Of a stretch of DNA of 41,067 nt, positions 1-9,071 are shown in pieces; the first letter of the stretch is position 1; the number at the start of each line of letters is the position of its first letter. Source of the stretch: Paracoccaceae bacterium (GTDB taxonomy: Bacteria; Pseudomonadota; Alphaproteobacteria; Rhodobacterales; Rhodobacteraceae); the NCBI GenBank assembly GCA_030625695.1, contig DAOUQK010000003.1:1-41067 (forward strand). Direction: 5' to 3'. The notes below the pieces were generated by a model. That model was given only the letters and a program-made list of their open reading frames with translations. It was not told where the DNA came from and did not search any database. Position numbers and translations under genes: made by a program.

Positions 1-1260
1 CACGCTGGATTGCATCAACTCCGAGTCTCGCCACGGTGGCGGCGTTTCCGGCTTGGCCAAAGCAGGGTCAAACGGGCGTCCGATCCGCTCGGCCGCCAGC
101 AATCCGTAAAACGATGTCTGATGCTGCGCCCCCAAAGCATACGCCTTTTGCGCCTCTTCGGCATTGCCCAATGCCTCATATGTCCGACCTATCCAATACC
201 CGCCACGGCCTTTGGAAATCGGCGATTCAACCGACGCATCAAACCGCTGAAAATGCCGCAGCGCCGTGGTTGGGTCATTCAGTTTACGCAATGCGATAAA
301 CCCGGCCAACCACTCCAGATCGGAATATCCATAGCCGACATCCGGCTCTGCATAATGGCGCGCCGCAATGCGATACGCCCGCGCCGCACTCCCGGTGCGC
401 ATCTCAAGCCGCGCCAGATCCCGCCGTCGTCTGGTCCACTTTCCGGGTTCCCCGAGTGAGGCCACGCTGGTGCTGCGTTCAAGCAGCAGCACAATGGCAT
501 CCTCATCCCGCCCCTTACGGTCACGCCAGACAAACCGCTCAAACGCCAGCCCCGGATTGCCCTGCAATTCATCCGGTACTGCGGCAATCTTTGCATCGAC
601 CCCGGCCGCGCGGTCTATCAAGGTTATCCGTGCCTCGGCCAACAGACGATGACCATCATCAACCAGCCCCAACATACGGCGCGCACTGGACATATGCCCA
701 TCCCACAACATCCGGTCGAGACGTGCAACATGGTGTGGCTGCAACAGCTTCTTATAAGATTTCAGATACGCCGCTTGCAGCCCCGTGCCCATCGCCAAGG
801 TCCGCCAGGCCACCACAACACTGGCAAATGCATCGCCCTCATGTCCGTCAGCAATCAGCGCCTTGGCATGGATCAACACACCTTCCGCCCCCTGTGGTGG
901 CTGATCCTTGAAATAGGCCAGAATCCGCGCCGTGCCTGCGTCGTTAAAAGCGGCCTCGCTCTTTTGCCGCAACCAGGCCAATCCGGGCCAATCGGACCGC
1001 CGCTCGAGAAACGCGCTAACCTGATCCGCCGTGCCCCGACCGGCTCTCAGCCGATGCCATTCGATCACATCACTGGCCAGCGATCCATCGGGCCCGGCGG
1101 CCTTGACCGCTCCGGCCCAATCACCTTTGCGTAACTCGATCATCGCTTGGGTTAAACGATCAGCCTCAGACGCGCCTGCCGCCATCGGCAGCCAGACACA
1201 GCACAAAATCAATACACCAAACGCCACAATTCGCGTCATTGCAGCGTTTCGCACTCGCAT
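1..1260 (-). CDS. Soluble lytic murein transglycosylase, N-terminal part (cut by the window edge)
   Basis: The reverse strand is open from an ATG at 1260 to the window edge, giving 420 codons without a stop. The protein starts with a signal peptide (hydrophobic stretch, then a likely cleavage after MAAGA near residue 30). It continues as the alpha-helical superhelix of Slt-type enzymes, with segments such as [31 protein letters not shown] and [12 protein letters not shown] that match the U/L-domain repeats of this family. The catalytic goose-lysozyme-like domain should follow and lies outside the window. The enzyme acts in the periplasm and cleaves peptidoglycan to anhydromuropeptides. A second ATG at 1239 is possible; neither start has a strong Shine-Dalgarno. 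It is divergent from dapA. Forward-strand open frames across this region are its shadows. Confidence 0.85.
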   Translation of the reverse strand, partial: MRVRNAAMTRIVAFGVLILCCVWLPMAAGASEADRLTQAMIELRKGDWAGAVKAAGPDGSLASDVIEWHRLRAGRGTADQVSAFLERRSDWPGLAWLRQKSEAAFNDAGTARILAYFKDQPPQGAEGVLIHAKALIADGHEGDAFASVVVAWRTLAMGTGLQAAYLKSYKKLLQPHHVARLDRMLWDGHMSSARRMLGLVDDGHRLLAEARITLIDRAAGVDAKIAAVPDELQGNPGLAFERFVWRDRKGRDEDAIVLLLERSTSVASLGEPGKWTRRRRDLARLEMRTGSAARAYRIAARHYAEPDVGYGYSDLEWLAGFIALRKLNDPTTALRHFQRFDASVESPISKGRGGYWIGRTYEALGNAEEAQKAYALGAQHQTSFYGLLAAERIGRPFDPALAKPETPPPWRDSELMQSSV

Positions 1261-1497
1261 TGGATCACTGCATCGCTTCGAGAGGCGAGGCAGTGTTTGG
1301 TGAGACAAACACGTTCGCTGGTCAAAGCGATTCAATATGAACGTGAAACGCATTTACTTGCAATTCCCGGGCAACAACGGCTAGAGCCTTTGACGATACC
1401 CTGTGTCAGCCCGGATCGAAACAACAATTTCCGTGCGCCTCAGGGATTCAGCGGCAAATTGCCCGCATTCGAAACGTCAAAACTAAGGATTTACCCC
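1261..1497. promoter_or_regulatory. Divergent intergenic region between slt and dapA
   Basis: These 237 bases must carry the promoters of both divergent genes. I see no convincing gene. At the slt side there are two overlapping inverted repeats: CACTGC/GCAGTG (1266-1295) and the perfect 7-bp arms GTGTTTG/CAAACAC (1293-1312). They share three bases, so they could not both form fully. A good ribosome-binding site for dapA (AAGGAT, 1487-1492) sits at the right end. No clear -35/-10 pair stands out. Confidence 0.4.
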
Positions 1498-2370
1498 ATG
1501 TTCAAAGGCTCTATGACAGCCCTCGTCACCCCTTTCCGCAACGGTGAACTGGACCTGGATGCATTGAAAAAACTGGTCGACTGGCAGATTGAAGAAGGCA
1601 CCACCGGCCTCGTCCCGGTCGGCACCACCGGCGAAAGCCCGACGCTTAGCCATGAAGAACATGAAACCGTGGTCGAAACCGTGGTCAAAGCCTCTGCTGG
1701 CCGTGTCCCGATTATTGCCGGCGCCGGCTCCAACAACACGGCCGAAACCATCCGCTTTACCCAATTTGCCCAGTCCGTTGGCGCTGATGCGGCCCTTGTG
1801 GTCACCCCGTATTACAACAAACCCACACAGCGTGGGTTGATCGCCCACTTCACAGCGGCGCACGACTGCGCCGATATCCCCATCTTCATCTACAACATTC
1901 CCGGTCGTTCGATTGTCGACATGACCCCGGCCACCATGGGCGAACTGGCCCGTTTGCCGCGCATCATCGGCGTCAAGGACGCCACCGGCGATGTGGCCCG
2001 CGTCTCGCAACAACGCAGCAGCTGTGGCGCGGATTTCATCCAGCTTTCCGGCGAAGACGCGTCTGCACTGGGATATAATGCCCATGGCGGAACGGGATGC
2101 ATCTCGGTCACCGCCAACGTCGCCCCCCGCCTTTGCGCCGACTTTCAGAAGGCAACGCTGGCCGGTGACTACACCCAGGCTCTCGCCTTTCAGGATCGCC
2201 TGATGCCGCTGCACGAAGCCATCTTCATCGAGCCAGGCCTGGTAGGTGCCAAATACGCGCTGGAAAGACTGGGTCTGTGCTCAACCGAAGTCCGCTCGCC
2301 CCTGACAGGCCTGGAAGACAGCACCAAAGCAGCCATCGACGCGGCAATGGCCCACGCAGGCATCCTATAG
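1498..2370 (+). CDS. dapA: 4-hydroxy-tetrahydrodipicolinate synthase
   Basis: DapA condenses pyruvate with aspartate semialdehyde in the first committed step of lysine and diaminopimelate synthesis, in the cytoplasm. The 290-residue product is the usual length. It shows the GTTGE motif of the family near residue 44, the YNIPGR segment with the catalytic Tyr near 133, and the Schiff-base Lys in GVKDATGD near 161. The open frame extends upstream to 1297, but the start at 1498 ([13 protein letters not shown]) fits family length and is preceded by AAGGAT at a good distance, so it is preferred. It is divergent from slt and convergent with soeC. The peptidoglycan theme of slt may be coincidental, although the neighbourhood is familiar to me from related bacteria. 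Confidence 0.96.
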   Translation: MFKGSMTALVTPFRNGELDLDALKKLVDWQIEEGTTGLVPVGTTGESPTLSHEEHETVVETVVKASAGRVPIIAGAGSNNTAETIRFTQFAQSVGADAALVVTPYYNKPTQRGLIAHFTAAHDCADIPIFIYNIPGRSIVDMTPATMGELARLPRIIGVKDATGDVARVSQQRSSCGADFIQLSGEDASALGYNAHGGTGCISVTANVAPRLCADFQKATLAGDYTQALAFQDRLMPLHEAIFIEPGLVGAKYALERLGLCSTEVRSPLTGLEDSTKAAIDAAMAHAGIL

Positions 2371-2408
2371 AAACACCCGCTCATCTTTGGTCAATAAATA
2401 TTCCGGGA

Positions 2409-2433
2409 GGTGTGGGGGCTGGCCCCCCACCTT
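2409..2433. terminator. G/C-rich hairpin between convergent dapA and soeC
   Basis: GTGGGGG pairs with CCCCCAC around a short CTGGC loop in the 65-bp gap between the two convergent genes. It can act as a stop signal in both directions, although there is no long T-run. The preceding AAATATTCCGGGAGG resembles motifs that I remember following many genes in Rhodobacterales. Confidence 0.6.
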
Positions 2434-2435
2434 AC

Positions 2436-3308
2436 CTATAGTTTGCCGTAATACAGACCGACAACATGCTCGGCCTCCGCAAAGAACAACCACCGTGATG
2501 CGGCCACTCCGCCCAGATGGCTCAGCACCGCCACAAAAGCCGAGAAATGATGAAATGGCAGCATCAAAAGCAACACCGGCACGCCGACCATCAGAGCCAG
2601 CGAAATCACCCGCAGCTTAAGCGCATGCTTTCTTGCCACCACATAGGCAAATTCCCGCAGCAGATAGTTGCTCCCGGTATGGGGCGGCTCAAACGCTTTC
2701 AGCGTGCCCATGTCCCCAAGACCTGTCGCCGTCGCCAGCGTCGTCCCTGACCCGGCCAGTGCCTTATCTCCAAGCACCCAGTGCGCCACCTGAACGATCC
2801 CGGCCAGGATCAACAGCCCCAACGCCCAGTCAACCTGACCCGCCAGCAACGCGCCACCCGCCAGCGAAAAGCTTACAAACATCACCGGTGTCAGCGGCAT
2901 ATTCCAGCGCGGCACAGTCTTAAGCTGACCATAAATCATCGACGTGGTGAACACCGTAGCAATGCTCAGAACCGCGCCCAATAACCCCAGCACCGTCCAG
3001 AACTCACCCAAAAACACCAACCCTGCGCCAAACCCGGCCATCACCAGCAATGCGGCAACCGCGGCCAGTCCTTCGCGGCTTAACCACGAACTGCGCCACT
3101 GTGTAAACGCCTTCAAGGCGCGCTCCGGATGTCCCAGATGGAAGGTCGAAGCCAAAAGCCCACCAACCGCCAACAGATAGGCAATGGCGAAAAATGCAAA
3201 CGCCACCCAGCCTGTCACATCAGGATACCCAAGGCCCAACCAGAACAACAACCCAAACCCAAGCCCGGACAGGGTCGAAAACAATATTACAGACGGTGCC
3301 GGATGCAT
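2436..3308 (-). CDS. soeC: Membrane anchor subunit of SoeABC-type sulfite dehydrogenase (DmsC/NrfD-like)
   Basis: The 290-residue product is almost entirely hydrophobic, with about eight membrane segments, starting with LFSTLSGLGFGLLFWLGLG. It belongs to the DmsC anchor family, with the typical HLGHPERALKA segment near residue 60. In SoeABC it holds the two catalytic subunits on the cytoplasmic face of the inner membrane and passes electrons to the quinone pool. It is the last gene of a three-gene operon: its ATG overlaps the soeB stop by one base (TGATG). DmsC itself would be the alternative name. The soe assignment rests on the SoeA features and on the neighbouring xsc, pta and tauR genes. 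Confidence 0.8.
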   Translation of the reverse strand: MHPAPSVILFSTLSGLGFGLLFWLGLGYPDVTGWVAFAFFAIAYLLAVGGLLASTFHLGHPERALKAFTQWRSSWLSREGLAAVAALLVMAGFGAGLVFLGEFWTVLGLLGAVLSIATVFTTSMIYGQLKTVPRWNMPLTPVMFVSFSLAGGALLAGQVDWALGLLILAGIVQVAHWVLGDKALAGSGTTLATATGLGDMGTLKAFEPPHTGSNYLLREFAYVVARKHALKLRVISLALMVGVPVLLLMLPFHHFSAFVAVLSHLGGVAASRWLFFAEAEHVVGLYYGKL

Positions 3309-4057
3309 CAGATCTTCTCCAGTGTTTTATCAAGCCAGGCCATAAAGCCAGTCGCTTCTTCAGCCACAGGCGTAAGCAACGGCGCCAGCAGATCAATTTT
3401 GCCGGCCATTTGGTCCTTAGGCCGGGGCGGCAGATACTTGTTGACCGGGCTAGTGCCCATCTCAGGCATCAGATCCATCCCGCCGCGTTCCGCCACCAAC
3501 TTACTGACGTCACTGTCAGGATCACCCAGATCGCCAAAATGCCGCGCGCCCGCAGGGCAGGTGCGTACACAAGACGGGATACGATCCACCTCAGGCAGGT
3601 TTTCGTTATAAATCCGGTCAACACAAAGCGTGCATTTCTTCATCACGCCCTCGGCGACGTCCATTTCCCGCGCCCCATAAGGGCAGGACCAGGCGCACAA
3701 CCCGCAGCCAATGCAATTGTCCTCATTGACCAGAACAATCCCATCCTCGACTCGCTTGTAACTGGCACCCGTCGGGCAAACCGTCACACAAGGCGCATCT
3801 TCGCAATGCAGGCAGGACTTGGGGAAGTGCACCAACTGCGCCGGGCCATCTTTGGGTTTGGCCTCATACGAATGCACCCGGTTCAGGAACGTGCCCGACC
3901 CGGCCCCGCCATAAGGGTCCTGATCCGACAAAGGCGCGCCATAGTTTTCAGTGTTCCAGCCTTTGCAGGATATCACGCAGGCATGACAGCCCACACAAGT
4001 ATCAAGGTCAATAACCAGCCCAAGTTTCTTTTGCGTGGTTTCGGGAAGCTGTGTCAT
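3308..4057 (-). CDS. soeB: Iron-sulfur subunit of SoeABC-type sulfite dehydrogenase
   Basis: This is a 249-residue ferredoxin-like protein with four cysteine clusters. Numbered from the start used here, they are C21/C24/C27/C31, C82/C85/C90/C94, C115/C118/C121/C125 and C142/C145/C163/C167. This is the full set for four [4Fe-4S] clusters, as in DmsB and related electron-transfer subunits. It would carry electrons from the molybdenum site of SoeA to the membrane subunit. The frame is open to an ATG at 4072, but the ATG at 4057 forms a 4-base ATGA overlap with the soeA stop and has GGAAGG upstream, so it is chosen. No export signal is present, which fits a cytoplasmic complex. Confidence 0.85.
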   Translation of the reverse strand: MTQLPETTQKKLGLVIDLDTCVGCHACVISCKGWNTENYGAPLSDQDPYGGAGSGTFLNRVHSYEAKPKDGPAQLVHFPKSCLHCEDAPCVTVCPTGASYKRVEDGIVLVNEDNCIGCGLCAWSCPYGAREMDVAEGVMKKCTLCVDRIYNENLPEVDRIPSCVRTCPAGARHFGDLGDPDSDVSKLVAERGGMDLMPEMGTSPVNKYLPPRPKDQMAGKIDLLAPLLTPVAEEATGFMAWLDKTLEKI

Positions 4058-6867
4058 TTGCCAACCTTCCATTTCAGTTCTTTGGGTCCGGTCGCGACCG
4101 GCGATTTGATCGCCGGAAAGGCCGGTTGCGATTCCGTCACTGCGGCAACCTTCTCGATCTTCACCTTCAAATCAAACCAGGCGGCCTGTCCCGTCACCGG
4201 GTCAGAATTGGCCCAACGCATCCCGTCGCCCTTCGCAGGCAGCAGTTCGTGAATGAGATGGTTCAGCAAGAACCCTTCATTTGCCTCGGACGCGTCCGTA
4301 TCCAGCGCCCAGGCTCCCTTACGCTTGCCAATCGCGTTCCAGGTCCAGACCGTATTGTCATTCAGCGCCGCCATCTCCATCACCGGCACGGTGATCTCGC
4401 CGTGCGGTGACGTGACGCGTGCCCAATCACCATCCTCAAACCCATGTTCCTGCATCAGCTTGGTCGGCAGATACAGCGGGTTACGCCCGTGCAGCTGACG
4501 AAGCCAGGCGTTTTGCGTGCCCCAGCTATGATACATCGCCATCGGTCGCTGGGTCAGGGCATTAACGGTAAACCCGTCATTTCCATGCTGATCGGTCTCA
4601 TACCAGATCGGTAAAGGGTCCATCTTCGACTTGATCTGCTCACGCAGATGATCCGGCGGCTGACGATCGCCATGCCCTTCGGCGGCCAGTTGGAATTTAC
4701 GCATCGGTTCGACGTAAAGCTGGAACAGATACGGCTGAGGACTGTCGAACAACCCGGTTTCAACCGCCCAGTCCTGATAGGCATTGTTCCACGGCTTGTA
4801 ATAATTCGCGCCCTCAGGAATATGACTGACCGCAAAGCCGCCATTCTCGATATAACGATCCAACTGCTCCGGGTTCACGTCGCCGCGCCCAAACTCAGTC
4901 CCGTCACCGCGGAACCCGGCCAACGGGCCAACCCCGGGTCGGCGCTCATGGTTGACAATATAATCGGCGTAATCGGCGAATTTCTGGCTGCCATCCTCGT
5001 TGACAAATCCCGGCAGGTTCAGTTTCGCACCCAATTCGCACAGAACTGACTGAAACCCGCGCACATCGCGGTCCGGTTCAATCACCGGCCAGCGAATTGC
5101 ATCCGCTGCCGCATCCGCTTCGCAAATTGGCCGGTCCAGCAGCGATATACAATCGTGCCGTTCCAGATAGGTGGTATCAGGCAGGATCAGGTCGGCATAG
5201 GCGACCATCTCGGACGAATAGGCATCGGAATAGATGATCCTTGGAATCACATATTCGCCGTCCTCACCCTTGTCGGTCAGCATCTCCATCACACCTTTGG
5301 TGTTCATGGACGAATTCCACGACATGTTGGCCATATACATGAACAACGTGTCGATTTTGTACGGGTCGCCCGCGTGGGCGTTGGAAATCACCATATGCAT
5401 CAAGCCATGGCTCGACATCGGATTGTCCCAGGTAAACGCCTTGTCGATCCTCGCCGGGCTGCCATCCTCTTTCAGCATCAGATCATCCGGCCCGTGTACA
5501 AACCCCAGATGCGGCCCGTTTAGGGGCGCGCCGGGGGTGACACCACAATGCGGCTTTGGGTGTGCTTCGGCGGGTTTGGGGTAGGGGGGTTTGAACCGAA
5601 AGCCACCCGGCACCTCGACGGTGCCCAGAATGATCTGCAACACATGCAACGCACGCGCCGTCTGAAACCCGTTGGCATGGGCCGAAACGCCCCGCATTGA
5701 ATGGAAGCTGACCGGGCGACCAGTCATGGTCTTGTGCTTTTCACCCCGGAAATCGGTCCATTCGTGGTCCAACTCAATCGCCTCGTCAAACGCGACACGA
5801 GCAATCTCACCAGCAATGGCGCGGATTTGCTTGGCCGGAATGCCACAGCGTTCAGCCACGGCCTCGGGGGCATATTGCTCGTCCAGATAGCGTTCGGCCA
5901 TCATGTGGAACACAGGTTTGTGGGTGATACCCGCTGCACGGTGGGTGGCCGACAGGTCCGGCTTGACCCCCGGCTTGTCAAACGCGGTCAGTTTGCCGGT
6001 TTTACGGTCCACCACCAAAGGTTTGCCATCGTCGTCCCGCAAGAACAGTCCATGCTCAGGCGAGGTTTCATCGCCATTGACCAAAACCGGCGCGTTAGTA
6101 TAACGCGCCAGATAATCCAGATCAATCTTGCCCGCCTTCATCAGCAGATGGATCAGCGACAGAATGAACAAGCCATCCGTGCCCGGCGTAATCCCAACCC
6201 ATTCGTCGGCAATGGCGTTATAGCCTGTGCGGATCGGGTTGACGCCGATCACCTTGGCCCCGCGCGCTTTGATCTTGCCCAGACCCATCTTGATTGGGTT
6301 GCTGTCGTGGTCCTCGGCCACGCCGAACAGCATGAACAGCTTGGTATGGTCCCAATCGGGTTGACCAAATTCCCAGAACGCGCCGCCCATAGTATAGATG
6401 CCGGCCGCCGCCATGTTGACCGAACAGAACCCACCGTGGGCCGCATAGTTCGGCGTGCCAAAATGCTGGGCCCAAAAGCTGGTAAAGGACTGCGATTGAT
6501 CGCGACCAGTAAAAAACGCCAGCTTTTCCGGGTTCTTTTCCCGAATCGGCGCAAGCCATTCGGTGGCGATGTCCAGCGCCTCGTCCCAGCTGATTTCTTC
6601 GAACTCGCCCGATCCGCGTGGACCAACCCGCTTGAGCGGCGCCTTTAAACGTGACGGCGCATTGACCTGCATGATGCCAGCCGAGCCTTTGGCGCAAAGC
6701 ACACCCTTGTTGACCGGATGGTCTCGATTGCCTTCGATATAGGCAACTTTACCATCTTTCATATGCACATTGATGCCACAGCGGCAGGCGCACATGTAAC
6801 AGGTTGTCTGGCGTATCTCGTCCGATACTTTTGGCGATGTATCGACGTTTGGCTGCTGGTAACCCAT
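4054..6867 (-). CDS. soeA: Molybdopterin catalytic subunit of SoeABC-type sulfite dehydrogenase
   Basis: The 937-residue protein is a DMSO-reductase-family molybdoenzyme. At its N-terminus C23, C26, C30 and C58 form the CxxCxxxC-x27-C ligand set of a [4Fe-4S] cluster. The molybdopterin core follows (for example GGFCSVNMAAAG and DHDSNPIKMGLGK), and a C-terminal dinucleotide-binding domain contains HSWGTQNAWLRQLHGRNPLY. There is no twin-arginine signal, unlike periplasmic DmsA-type enzymes, and this matches the cytoplasm-facing SoeA that oxidises sulfite to sulfate. Its position two genes from pta and xsc supports this role, because Xsc releases sulfite. It starts at 6867 behind a GGGAGAG ribosome-binding site. 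It might instead act on another sulfur or arsenic substrate; sequence alone does not settle that. Confidence 0.82.
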   Translation of the reverse strand: MGYQQPNVDTSPKVSDEIRQTTCYMCACRCGINVHMKDGKVAYIEGNRDHPVNKGVLCAKGSAGIMQVNAPSRLKAPLKRVGPRGSGEFEEISWDEALDIATEWLAPIREKNPEKLAFFTGRDQSQSFTSFWAQHFGTPNYAAHGGFCSVNMAAAGIYTMGGAFWEFGQPDWDHTKLFMLFGVAEDHDSNPIKMGLGKIKARGAKVIGVNPIRTGYNAIADEWVGITPGTDGLFILSLIHLLMKAGKIDLDYLARYTNAPVLVNGDETSPEHGLFLRDDDGKPLVVDRKTGKLTAFDKPGVKPDLSATHRAAGITHKPVFHMMAERYLDEQYAPEAVAERCGIPAKQIRAIAGEIARVAFDEAIELDHEWTDFRGEKHKTMTGRPVSFHSMRGVSAHANGFQTARALHVLQIILGTVEVPGGFRFKPPYPKPAEAHPKPHCGVTPGAPLNGPHLGFVHGPDDLMLKEDGSPARIDKAFTWDNPMSSHGLMHMVISNAHAGDPYKIDTLFMYMANMSWNSSMNTKGVMEMLTDKGEDGEYVIPRIIYSDAYSSEMVAYADLILPDTTYLERHDCISLLDRPICEADAAADAIRWPVIEPDRDVRGFQSVLCELGAKLNLPGFVNEDGSQKFADYADYIVNHERRPGVGPLAGFRGDGTEFGRGDVNPEQLDRYIENGGFAVSHIPEGANYYKPWNNAYQDWAVETGLFDSPQPYLFQLYVEPMRKFQLAAEGHGDRQPPDHLREQIKSKMDPLPIWYETDQHGNDGFTVNALTQRPMAMYHSWGTQNAWLRQLHGRNPLYLPTKLMQEHGFEDGDWARVTSPHGEITVPVMEMAALNDNTVWTWNAIGKRKGAWALDTDASEANEGFLLNHLIHELLPAKGDGMRWANSDPVTGQAAWFDLKVKIEKVAAVTESQPAFPAIKSPVATGPKELKWKVGK

Positions 6868-6951
6868 CTGCTCTCCCTCGGGAATTTTGTCGGCAAGTTA
6901 GTGGAACATATACAAATATGCGAATACTTTTTTGAATGTGTGAATATGTCG
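6868..6951 (-). promoter_or_regulatory. AT-rich leader of soeABC with possible operator repeats
   Basis: The 84 bases between the citrate synthase stop and the soeA start are far more AT-rich than their surroundings. On the plus strand ATATGCGAATA (6916-6926) and ATGTGTGAATA (6936-6946) form an 11-base direct repeat with 9 matches, 20 bp apart, or about two helical turns. ATATAC-N8-GAATAC (6908-6927) is an imperfect dyad that resembles the ATATTC-N8-GAATAT site I remember for the sulfur-responsive ArsR-type repressors SqrR/BigR. The operator reading is inference. No terminator is seen, so read-through from the citrate synthase gene is also possible. Confidence 0.35.
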
Positions 6952-8088
6952 CTATTTTCGCGCGTCAATCGCCACGTATTCCCGTGGCTCCGGCCCTTCA
7001 TACAGCGTCAGAGGACGGATCAGGATGTTGCGCCTTTGCTGTTCGATACATTGGATGACCCAGCCGGGCACGCGGCCAATGGCAAAGATCGGCACATAAA
7101 GGTCCATGGGCACGCCATGCAACTGATAGATCACCCCGGAATAGAAATCGACGTTCACGTTCAACCCATGACGCGCGTATGGCTGCATCGCGTCGACTAC
7201 GGCTTGCAGAATGGCGTACCATTCCGGCGCGCCCATTTCTTCGCCCAACTGACGCACGCCGTCACGCATATGTCGCGCACGCGGGTCTTCGCGCCGATAG
7301 ACCCTATGGCCAAACCCGGTAACAGCCTCGCGATTCTTGCGTTTTGCGGCGACGTAAGCAGCGGCGTTTTCCGGTGTGCCAATTTCCTGCACCATTTTCA
7401 TCACGTCCTCGGCAGCACCGCCATGAGCCGGCCCCGCGAGGGTGGAAAGCGCGGTGACGATGGCACCATGCAGATTGGCCTCGGTGGCAATGGTGACACG
7501 GGCGGCAAAGCTTGAGGCGTTGCTGCCGTGTTCGGCATGCAGGATAAAATCCACATCGGCAAGACGGGCAGCACTGGGGCTGGGTTTTTCGCCTTTCAGC
7601 ATCCACAGCCAGTTTGCGGCATGCGACAGGGCAGGGTCGGGGGCGATGGGTGTGCGACCGTTGCGCAGGGCCTCATGCGCGGCGATGATCATTGGCACTT
7701 GCGAAATCAGCCGGATGCCATTGGCAATAAATGCCGGTTCGCCCAAGGCCTGGCTGTCCGGTTCGATCGCGGCAAGGGCCGAAACGCAGGTTCGCAGCAC
7801 ATCCATCGGGTGACCGCCCTTGCACGCGGTGATGATGTCGGTGATCTGTGGCGGCAGGGTGCGGGCGGTTTTCAGTGCGGCGTCGAAGGTGGCCAGATCC
7901 TGAGAACTGGGCAATTCGCCGTATATCAGCAGATAGGCCACTTCCTCGAAGGTGGATTTGGTCGCAAGATCGTCGATCGAATAGCCACGGTAACTCAGGG
8001 TGCCTGCCGCCCCGTCAATATCGCTGACGCCGGAGCGTTCGAAATAGATGCCTTTCAGACCTCTGTTGATCTTGACCTTATCGTTCAT
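6952..8088 (-). CDS. Citrate synthase / 2-methylcitrate synthase family protein (short form)
   Basis: The 378-residue product has the full citrate synthase catalytic set: H222 in LAGPAHGGAAED, H261 in GFGHRVYRREDPR and D314 in VNVDFYSGVIY. It is of the short type, without the N-terminal extension of the proteobacterial type II enzyme, so it could be a citrate synthase, a 2-methylcitrate synthase or a dual enzyme. The neighbours suggest citrate synthesis from acetyl-CoA made by Xsc and Pta; no other propionate gene (prpB, prpD) is near. AGGAG lies just before the start at 8088. The pta start is only 18 bp away on the other strand, so the promoter of each gene probably lies within the other's coding sequence. 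soeA follows 84 bp downstream on the same strand. Confidence 0.85.
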   Translation of the reverse strand: MNDKVKINRGLKGIYFERSGVSDIDGAAGTLSYRGYSIDDLATKSTFEEVAYLLIYGELPSSQDLATFDAALKTARTLPPQITDIITACKGGHPMDVLRTCVSALAAIEPDSQALGEPAFIANGIRLISQVPMIIAAHEALRNGRTPIAPDPALSHAANWLWMLKGEKPSPSAARLADVDFILHAEHGSNASSFAARVTIATEANLHGAIVTALSTLAGPAHGGAAEDVMKMVQEIGTPENAAAYVAAKRKNREAVTGFGHRVYRREDPRARHMRDGVRQLGEEMGAPEWYAILQAVVDAMQPYARHGLNVNVDFYSGVIYQLHGVPMDLYVPIFAIGRVPGWVIQCIEQQRRNILIRPLTLYEGPEPREYVAIDARK

Positions 8089-8106
8089 TGCTGGCTCCTA
8101 TCGGGC

Positions 8107-8982
8107 ATGTCTGTTCTTGATACCGCATTTTCCACGGCAAAGGCACGCGCGTCACGCGTAGTGTTCCCTGAAATGTCCGATACGCGCGTGGCTGAGGCGG
8201 CAGAGATCTTGGCGACCCGCGGATTGTGCCAGCCTCTGGCGTTGGCCGACCCTTCCGAGCGCCAAGTGGCGGCAATCATCCGCACACGCGGCTGTCGGGA
8301 GGCGTTTGCACGCAAACTGGTGCAAAAGCCGCTATACCGCGCCGCTGCCATGGTTGCGGCAGGCGAGGCGGATGTGCTGGTGGCCGGGGCTGATGCCCCG
8401 ACGCGCGAGGTGATCAAGGCGGCAGGCATGGCCATCGGGCTGGCCCCGGGCGTGAGCACGCCGTCGTCATTTTTCCTGATGCTGTTCCCGGACGGGCGCG
8501 AATTGGTATTTGCCGATTGCGCGGTGAATGTCGCCCCGGACGCGGCCACCTTAGCCGACATCGCGCGGGCCTCATCGGCCTCTGGCGAGGCTCTCTTCGG
8601 GGCTTCCAGGGTTGCGCTGTTGTCGTTTTCCACCGGGTCTTCGGGGGGTGGCGGCAGTGTCGATATGGTCCGGGAGGCCGCTTTGCTTAGCGGGTATGCC
8701 GGACCGGTGCAGGCGGACGCCGCACTGAATGCGCGGATCGCGGGGATCAAGGGGATTGAATCGGTGGATGCCAATGTGCTGATTTTCCCTTCGCTGGATG
8801 CGGGTAACATTGCCTATAAGCTGTGTCAGGAACTAGGGGCTGCGCAGGCACTGGGCCCGTTCCTGCAAGGGTTTGCCCGCCCGGTCTGTGATCTTAGCCG
8901 GGGGGCGAGCGTTGACGATATCGTCAACGCCACTGTTATAAGCATCGCAATGGGTGAACGGGCCTGCTCACTCAATCGCTAA
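8107..8982 (+). CDS. pta: Phosphate acetyltransferase of the sulfonate pathway
   Basis: Pta converts acetyl phosphate and CoA to acetyl-CoA. In this context it takes the acetyl phosphate made by Xsc. The 291-residue product shows the PTA/PTB fold signatures: PLYRAAAMVAAGEADVLVAG, the GLAPGVSTPSSFFLM segment, FADCAVNVAPD, ALLSFSTGSS, QADAALN, DANVLIFPSLDAGNIAYKL and PVCDLSRGASVDDIVN. It is somewhat shorter than the roughly 330 residues I expect for this branch. The frame is open far upstream to 7528, but that part is antisense to the citrate synthase gene. The ATG at 8107 gives the expected N-terminus (RVVFPE follows), although I see no Shine-Dalgarno before it. It converges on xsc across a REP-like inverted repeat. 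Confidence 0.88.
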   Translation: MSVLDTAFSTAKARASRVVFPEMSDTRVAEAAEILATRGLCQPLALADPSERQVAAIIRTRGCREAFARKLVQKPLYRAAAMVAAGEADVLVAGADAPTREVIKAAGMAIGLAPGVSTPSSFFLMLFPDGRELVFADCAVNVAPDAATLADIARASSASGEALFGASRVALLSFSTGSSGGGGSVDMVREAALLSGYAGPVQADAALNARIAGIKGIESVDANVLIFPSLDAGNIAYKLCQELGAAQALGPFLQGFARPVCDLSRGASVDDIVNATVISIAMGERACSLNR

Positions 8983-8993
8983 ACTTCCAACTG

Positions 8994-9059
8994 TGTCGTA
9001 GGGCGGGGTTTCACCCCGCCATCCCCTGAGGCGGCGGGGTGAAACCCCGCCCTACGACA
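8994..9059. repeat. REP-type palindrome pair (BIME-like) between pta and xsc
   Basis: A perfect 27-bp inverted repeat (8994-9020 and 9033-9059) surrounds a 12-bp linker. Each half holds GTAG followed by its own palindrome, GGCGGGG and CCCCGCC around TTTCA. A GTAG head plus a palindrome, in head-to-head pairs, is the classic REP/BIME layout. It sits in the 89-bp gap between convergent genes and could also end both transcripts. RAYT-type transposases are known to mobilise such elements; none is in this window. Confidence 0.8.
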
Positions 9060-9071
9060 AACCTTTGGCGT

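Noticed and set aside
10-1303. Several forward-strand open frames at the left edge
   Set aside because: The reverse strand carries a clear lytic transglycosylase with signal peptide and superhelix; the forward frames give Arg/Pro-rich sequences without family features.
1266-1312. Overlapping hairpins between slt and dapA as a riboswitch
   Set aside because: They lie at the slt side, not in the dapA leader, and do not resemble the lysine riboswitch; short stems of this kind arise by chance.
7528-8106. Upstream extension of the pta frame
   Set aside because: It is antisense to the catalytic half of the citrate synthase, and the Pta-like sequence begins only at 8107.
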